Source: Planctomycetota bacterium
Lineage (GTDB): Bacteria > Planctomycetota > UBA8108 > UBA1146
Length of the DNA: 64,000 bases
NCBI GenBank assembly: GCA_018694835.1
Contig: JABHOG010000004.1
Location: 1-64,000 of the forward strand
Reading direction: 5' to 3'
The notes under the pieces are model-generated. The model searched no databases and was not told the origin of the DNA. It saw nothing but the letters and a program-made list of their open reading frames with translations. The position numbers were made by a program, and so were the translations under genes. Below, piece after piece: positions 59,419 through 64,000 of the stretch (position 1 is its first letter; each line of letters begins with the position of its first letter).

Positions 59419-59967
59419 ATGGCGGATCATGGCAAAACCAGTGATTTGACACAGATCATTCTCCTGACCTTGTTCCTGTGCTCCGGGGTGTTCGGTGCCT
59501 GGGGATACTGGTTACACACCAGTGCTGAGGAGTATCGCGCTGCAACCGAAAGTGAGAGTCGCACGTTGACGAATCTCAAGGAACTGCTCAACTCTGCTGA
59601 GAGTAAAGAAGTGGTTCTGGATCATCTACGTCGCGAGGAAAGTAAGAAAAACTCTGGCAAGATCAGCACCACCATCGCCGAGATCATCGAGTCGATGAAA
59701 AACAGTGCTTCCAAGCCCGAGATCAAGAGTCAAAGTAATGATGCGGAACCAAAACAAGGGATCACCAAGCATAGTTATGCTGCGACTTTTGAGAACAGGC
59801 CTCTGCGCGAGCAGATCACCTTCTTGGCTCATATTCAGACTCGTGCACCTCACCTTGGATTTGAAAAGGTGAAGCTCACCAACAGGGCCAAGAAAGATTC
59901 CGAGGCGGAGTTATGGGAGCTCTATCTGGTGCTGGTGAATTACAGTGGCGAATCGCCCACTCGGTAG
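59419..59967 (+). CDS. GspM-like small inner-membrane protein
   Basis: Single TM (LTLFLCSGVFGAWGYWLHT) then coiled coil; follows gspL-like gene by 2 nt. Confidence 0.45.
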   Translation: MADHGKTSDLTQIILLTLFLCSGVFGAWGYWLHTSAEEYRAATESESRTLTNLKELLNSAESKEVVLDHLRREESKKNSGKISTTIAEIIESMKNSASKPEIKSQSNDAEPKQGITKHSYAATFENRPLREQITFLAHIQTRAPHLGFEKVKLTNRAKKDSEAELWELYLVLVNYSGESPTR

Positions 59968-60013
59968 TAATCCAAACGCGGTAATCCAAACGTGGTTTGG
60001 CGAGGGCGGCGGA

Positions 60014-62149
60014 TCAGTTTCCTGACGTGAACAGTAGCGCTCGACAGGTTCGGCTCTCTGGCGAGGCGGCCACGATCAGCGCACCACCCCACAAAGCGAC
60101 CGCCCGCGGGGCCAGCAGTAACTCTTCGCCATCGGCGGATGCCCTGCTGAGAGGCTTGCACACCCGCTCCACGACTCCTGAGAAGGGGTCGTAGATCGCC
60201 GCTTCCGATGTCGGAAGTCCACCACGGTCAAAGCCACCTGCGATGAGAATCCTACCACCGGGAAGTTCCACGATGCTGGGCTGATAGAGCTCGACGGGAA
60301 GTCTCCCTGCCGGGATCCAGCGCAACTGGATGCGCCCGAATCTCGTATCCTGCTGCTCGAGCAGGAAACTAGTCCGGCATTCAGTCGGCTGGAAGGGGGT
60401 CAATGCATCCGGGTTCGGTTCCCGGCGAGTTCCGGCGACCAGCAAGGCTCGATTTCCCTGGGCAGTACTATCTCCGATCGATTGCAGTCGCAATCCGCGA
60501 CGGGGTCCGGGTAAGTTCGATCCTGGTTTATCGATCAGCAATGTCCGGCTGGTCCTCGATTCTGCACGGATCCTGAACGCTTCCGGATGATCCAGTACTC
60601 GGCAGTGCTCGGTGTCGAACGGCACGTGAGGAGCACCCAGTGACCCTCCGTAGCCACCATAGAGCAGCAACAACGGTTGCTCAGAATCCTCGAACAGGAT
60701 CGAGCCATGCTGGTGCCTCGGATGGCGCAACTCACCGATCTGGTAGGTCGTGCTGATCGCTTTCGGTCCACGATCCCCGTCGAGGATCTCGATCTCGATC
60801 TGTTCGATGAGTCCGTTCAGATGTCCATCGAGACGACCCGCCACCACGATCACTGTGTTTCTCTGGGCGATCGGATGGGCGGAATGCTCGAATCTAGCAC
60901 TGGATGGTGACTCGCTCTCGACCGGAATGAAGCGGCTCATTTCAGCGGACAGAATCAGCACCTCGGCATCGTTACGGGCTCGGGAGCCATCCCAGCCTCC
61001 AGTGATCAGGACCAGATCGTCTTCGGTTTCGAGCAAGCCGTCGACACCGGGGAGGAGCGTCGCGCAGTGATCAGCACGGGCCGCTTGCATCGGAATCGGG
61101 CCCTGGTGATTTCCCATCGGGTCGATGATCCATGCGCTGGAGAGAACCCTTCCAGAAGATCCGACCATCATCGTCCTGCCACCAGCGATCAGAACCTTCC
61201 CCCCCGGCAATCGGGTCAGGGAGTGACCCGCAAGGGCGGGCAAGCCTGGAGGTAACTCGAGATCTTGCCAGGGGGCACAATCTCCTTCCAGGTCGACCAC
61301 CAGCGGCGATGCCACACCACCGCCTTGATCGGTGATCAGTTCCTGTGAGGGCAAGATGGTGGTGCCGGCTACAGCGATGCCACTGGGGGACCCTTCAAAT
61401 CGTGATCGGCTGTGCTCATGCATCCCATCGATGGTGAGGAAGGGGAGTTCTCCCAGGAGGATGCTGGTTTCACGCGAGGGGGGACCATCGAGAAATCGCG
61501 CAGGAACCTTGCTGGAACCGAGTTGATCCCCTTTCACCGAGAGCCGGATCAAGCTCGATGAAATCTGCAGTCTTCGATCGAGAAGGATCTGGGAGAAGTG
61601 GACCGGTCGATTCCAGCGAAGCACCACCAGGTCTTCCCGATTGACGGTGGAACTGCGATCTGAATCGACCCATCTGGCATCCTCGAGAATCGCCGGTTCA
61701 GGCGCCGGAAGTTCCAGCAACACCGGTCCGACCACACCCTCGATCGGCTGACCCAGGTCATCCTTGAGACCCATCAATCCCAGGTCGAGGGAAACCATAA
61801 CCGAGTGTTCGGAACCGATCTGGTCGAGATGGTCAAATCCCGATTCTAGTTCAGCGATGAGCACATTGAGATGGTCAGTACGTTGGAATGAGTACTGCTC
61901 CGCACCCGTGGCTCCCTCGATCATCAGGCCGACGCGAGGGTTCGAGGGCAGTTCCAGGGAGGCATCGAGGACCAAGATGATCTGGTCGCCCTCGCCCAGT
62001 CCATCTTCAAGGAGGCCTTCGATCCGGGCAGAGATCAATTCCGGGTGAGTCGTCGGTTGGCAGCCGATGCATCCGAGCAACAGCAATAGCAGGAGCAACA
62101 GTCCCGATCGAGACGGAGATGATTGTGGCTGCTGAACTGGCCAGATCAT
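60014..62149 (-). CDS. Kelch-like repeat lipoprotein
   Basis: LLLLLLLGCIGC lipobox; repeated HSLTRLPGGKVLIAGGR / PSIVELPGGRILIAGGFDRGGLPTSEAAIYDPFSG kelch-type units. Confidence 0.72.
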   Translation of the reverse strand: MIWPVQQPQSSPSRSGLLLLLLLLLGCIGCQPTTHPELISARIEGLLEDGLGEGDQIILVLDASLELPSNPRVGLMIEGATGAEQYSFQRTDHLNVLIAELESGFDHLDQIGSEHSVMVSLDLGLMGLKDDLGQPIEGVVGPVLLELPAPEPAILEDARWVDSDRSSTVNREDLVVLRWNRPVHFSQILLDRRLQISSSLIRLSVKGDQLGSSKVPARFLDGPPSRETSILLGELPFLTIDGMHEHSRSRFEGSPSGIAVAGTTILPSQELITDQGGGVASPLVVDLEGDCAPWQDLELPPGLPALAGHSLTRLPGGKVLIAGGRTMMVGSSGRVLSSAWIIDPMGNHQGPIPMQAARADHCATLLPGVDGLLETEDDLVLITGGWDGSRARNDAEVLILSAEMSRFIPVESESPSSARFEHSAHPIAQRNTVIVVAGRLDGHLNGLIEQIEIEILDGDRGPKAISTTYQIGELRHPRHQHGSILFEDSEQPLLLLYGGYGGSLGAPHVPFDTEHCRVLDHPEAFRIRAESRTSRTLLIDKPGSNLPGPRRGLRLQSIGDSTAQGNRALLVAGTRREPNPDALTPFQPTECRTSFLLEQQDTRFGRIQLRWIPAGRLPVELYQPSIVELPGGRILIAGGFDRGGLPTSEAAIYDPFSGVVERVCKPLSRASADGEELLLAPRAVALWGGALIVAASPESRTCRALLFTSGN

Positions 62150-62264
62150 CGAGCCTCTTCCTCTATCTTCTGTGGATGGGGTCCTGTACCGAAGGCAATG
62201 CTGTACTGCCCTGAGATAGATCGTGACATCGCGGAGGCCCACTCTCAAGCGGGCCGCGGAACAG

Positions 62265-63410
62265 TTAGCCGGAGATTCCCAGAGAATCGAGTGCTCGGAT
62301 CACTTCTTCGCGAACCCTTAGGGGCTGAGAACTGTCATCGCGGGCTGTCCTCAAGGCCTCCACCACTGCATCGCCTTCGATACGTAGCAATGCCCTCACT
62401 GCAGAGATGCGTGTGGCTAGAACCTCGTCTTCTTGCAGGATGCGGGTGACCAGGGGAACCGAGCGTACATCGCGGATACCGCCCAGGGCCCCGAGGATCG
62501 ATTGGCGTACATATGGATTCCTCTCCTCCACGAGAGCGGATTCCACCGGCTGAGCCTGTGCGATTCCTCCCGAGAGTTTCATCCCGTATGCCGCCCGCTG
62601 GCGAACTCTGAAGTGTGAGTTGTCGGTGAGCAATTCCTCGTAAATCCCCAGCGCATCGGCGGATCTCGAATGCTGGGTGAGAGCCCCGACAAAGCGATAG
62701 CGATGAGTTTGGGTGTCTTCTGCGAGGGCACATTCGCTCAAGATCTGGAACGATCGGTCATTGTCGGCTGCCGCGAGGGCCGCCACGGTGTGCTTCACTT
62801 CGCTTTCCTTGGAGTTTCCGGCAGCCCAGTCGTAATGATCGAGCAGTCCTGCGAGAGCTTCATCACTTCCGATCGTACCGAGTGCTCGAAGGAGGAAGCG
62901 GCGGTTGATGAAATCGGGTTCCTCCGCCAGCAAGCCCAGCAGCAGCGGGACATGTTCCTCTGCCAGAGAGTCGAGATAGGCTTCGAGGTCTTGACGAGCA
63001 CGGTCGACCCTATGAGCGGTGGAAGCGTCGAGCGCTTGATCCCATTGTGTCTTGAGGAACAGGCTGTCCAGCTGCTCGCGAATGGCTCTCATCTGTGGCG
63101 TCAGGGAGTCGAGTGGGGAGACCGTTGCCGAAGCGGTGGCTTCGCCAGTGTTGGTGGGCAGTGGTCCCGATCGATTCTCGTCGATCTGTTCTGCCACTCT
63201 CGTCGGAGGATTTCCGATTTCCGGTGAGCGGGTCGGGATCCACAGGTATGCCAGCACCCAGCCGAGGGCCACAAGGGCGAGTACTGCGGGGATGGAACTG
63301 TGGATGCGACCGGATTGCTCGCACCCTCGAATTCCCCGGGGGGATACTGCCGACAGGCGATGAAGCGAAGGATCTACAAGGTTCGAATTACGGAGTCGGA
63401 TCTGGCGCAT
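62265..63410 (-). CDS. HEAT-repeat membrane-anchored protein
   Basis: TM LALVALGWVLAYLWIP; HEAT units FLLRALGTIGSDEALAGLLDHYD, RQSILGALGGIRDVRSVPLVTRILQEDEVLATRISAVRALLRIEGDAVVEALR. Confidence 0.75.
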   Translation of the reverse strand: MRQIRLRNSNLVDPSLHRLSAVSPRGIRGCEQSGRIHSSIPAVLALVALGWVLAYLWIPTRSPEIGNPPTRVAEQIDENRSGPLPTNTGEATASATVSPLDSLTPQMRAIREQLDSLFLKTQWDQALDASTAHRVDRARQDLEAYLDSLAEEHVPLLLGLLAEEPDFINRRFLLRALGTIGSDEALAGLLDHYDWAAGNSKESEVKHTVAALAAADNDRSFQILSECALAEDTQTHRYRFVGALTQHSRSADALGIYEELLTDNSHFRVRQRAAYGMKLSGGIAQAQPVESALVEERNPYVRQSILGALGGIRDVRSVPLVTRILQEDEVLATRISAVRALLRIEGDAVVEALRTARDDSSQPLRVREEVIRALDSLGISG

Positions 63411-64000
63411 TGGTTCCTGGCAGCATGATGACTTCGCAGTTGATGGTGGCAGGCTCATCGCCAAAGTTCGGGAAGTAACTGACTCCGCCGCCGATCGACA
63501 CGACCCGGTCATCGACACTATTGAGCACGCCATCTTCACCTGGAACAACACTCAAGGTGTGAAGCACCTTTGGCTGTGCCAGGGCTAGCAGAAGGCTACC
63601 GTCGGCAAACCCATCGAGGACGTCATCTGCGATCAATCCGTCGACATTGATGAAGGTGCCGAAGATTCCTGTCGGGTGAGTGATCGGATTGATGTCGCCG
63701 GTGGGATCCCAGGGGGGGTCATTCGCCGCATTGTAGAACGGATCGTAGATGCTCACGCCGACGATTCCATTGGCACAGGTGCCCTGCATCAACTCGACAC
63801 AGCCAGTGGGCGTGGGAAGTTCGAAAGCTCCTCCTGCGGTTAATCCAACGGTCGTGGCGATCGTCACCCCGTTGTAAGTCCGACGAGTTTGCACTTGAAC
63901 CAGGTCTGCCTCACTACGAGAAAAGGATGCACAATTCATCGGATCGAAGACGACCAGTTCGATGTTGTTGAAGAGTGTCGCCTCACCTCCAAAGAGGGAG
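63388..64000 (-). CDS. Hypothetical secreted protein, 5' end beyond window
   Basis: Frame remains open to the right edge (SLFGGEATLFNNIELVVFDPMNCASFS...). Confidence 0.6.
   Translation of the reverse strand, partial: SLFGGEATLFNNIELVVFDPMNCASFSRSEADLVQVQTRRTYNGVTIATTVGLTAGGAFELPTPTGCVELMQGTCANGIVGVSIYDPFYNAANDPPWDPTGDINPITHPTGIFGTFINVDGLIADDVLDGFADGSLLLALAQPKVLHTLSVVPGEDGVLNSVDDRVVSIGGGVSYFPNFGDEPATINCEVIMLPGTNAPDPTP

Noticed and set aside
1-64000. tRNA/rRNA genes
   Set aside because: No cloverleaf with conserved GGTTCGAxTCC arm or rRNA signature was recognised by eye; tRNAscan-SE/Infernal would be needed to exclude them formally.

Overview
This is a bacterial chromosomal window of ordinary coding density. 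The gene repertoire looks Planctomycetota-like: PVC-type multihaem cytochrome, ThuA-like and dehydrogenase-like propeller genes, HEAT/PPIase fusion, prenyltransferase-repeat protein and partial T2SS. The taxonomic placement is inference. Recognisable blocks, left to right, are: a sulfatase/regulator-propeller fusion cut by the window start; an interrupted minus-strand secreted protein (in-frame TGA); small membrane proteins and GNATs; a zinc metallopeptidase; a ~3.3 kb AT-richer glycan cassette (GT2, frameshifted GT32-like, FkbM-like) flanked by a ~244 bp, ~97% identical direct duplication; a ThuA/cytochrome c/propeller operon; an S8 protease with five PKD repeats; a cyclic-nucleotide-binding/methylglyoxal-synthase fusion next to a NuoE-NuoF fusion and a formate dehydrogenase with an in-frame TGA; M48, GT39, PAP2, radA, murD and PEGA genes; HEAT-cyclophilin; double GNAT; XRE regulator; thiG/thiS; hemF; an RND efflux tripartite set; T2SS gspK/C/L/M-like genes; and kelch-like and HEAT proteins. 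The strongest findings are: (1) a selenocysteine formate dehydrogenase whose UGA is followed by a near-canonical E. coli-like SECIS hairpin (26532-26572); (2) a second, less obvious selenoprotein candidate with a C-T-U motif in a secreted thioredoxin-like protein (TGA at 6287-6289, minus strand); (3) a cNMP-binding domain fused to a methylglyoxal-synthase domain with its catalytic residues retained; (4) a duplicated-tail-flanked glycan cassette that also carries a decayed metallopeptidase copy and an A5 homopolymer frameshift. No CRISPR array, rRNA, tRNA or transposase was recognised.
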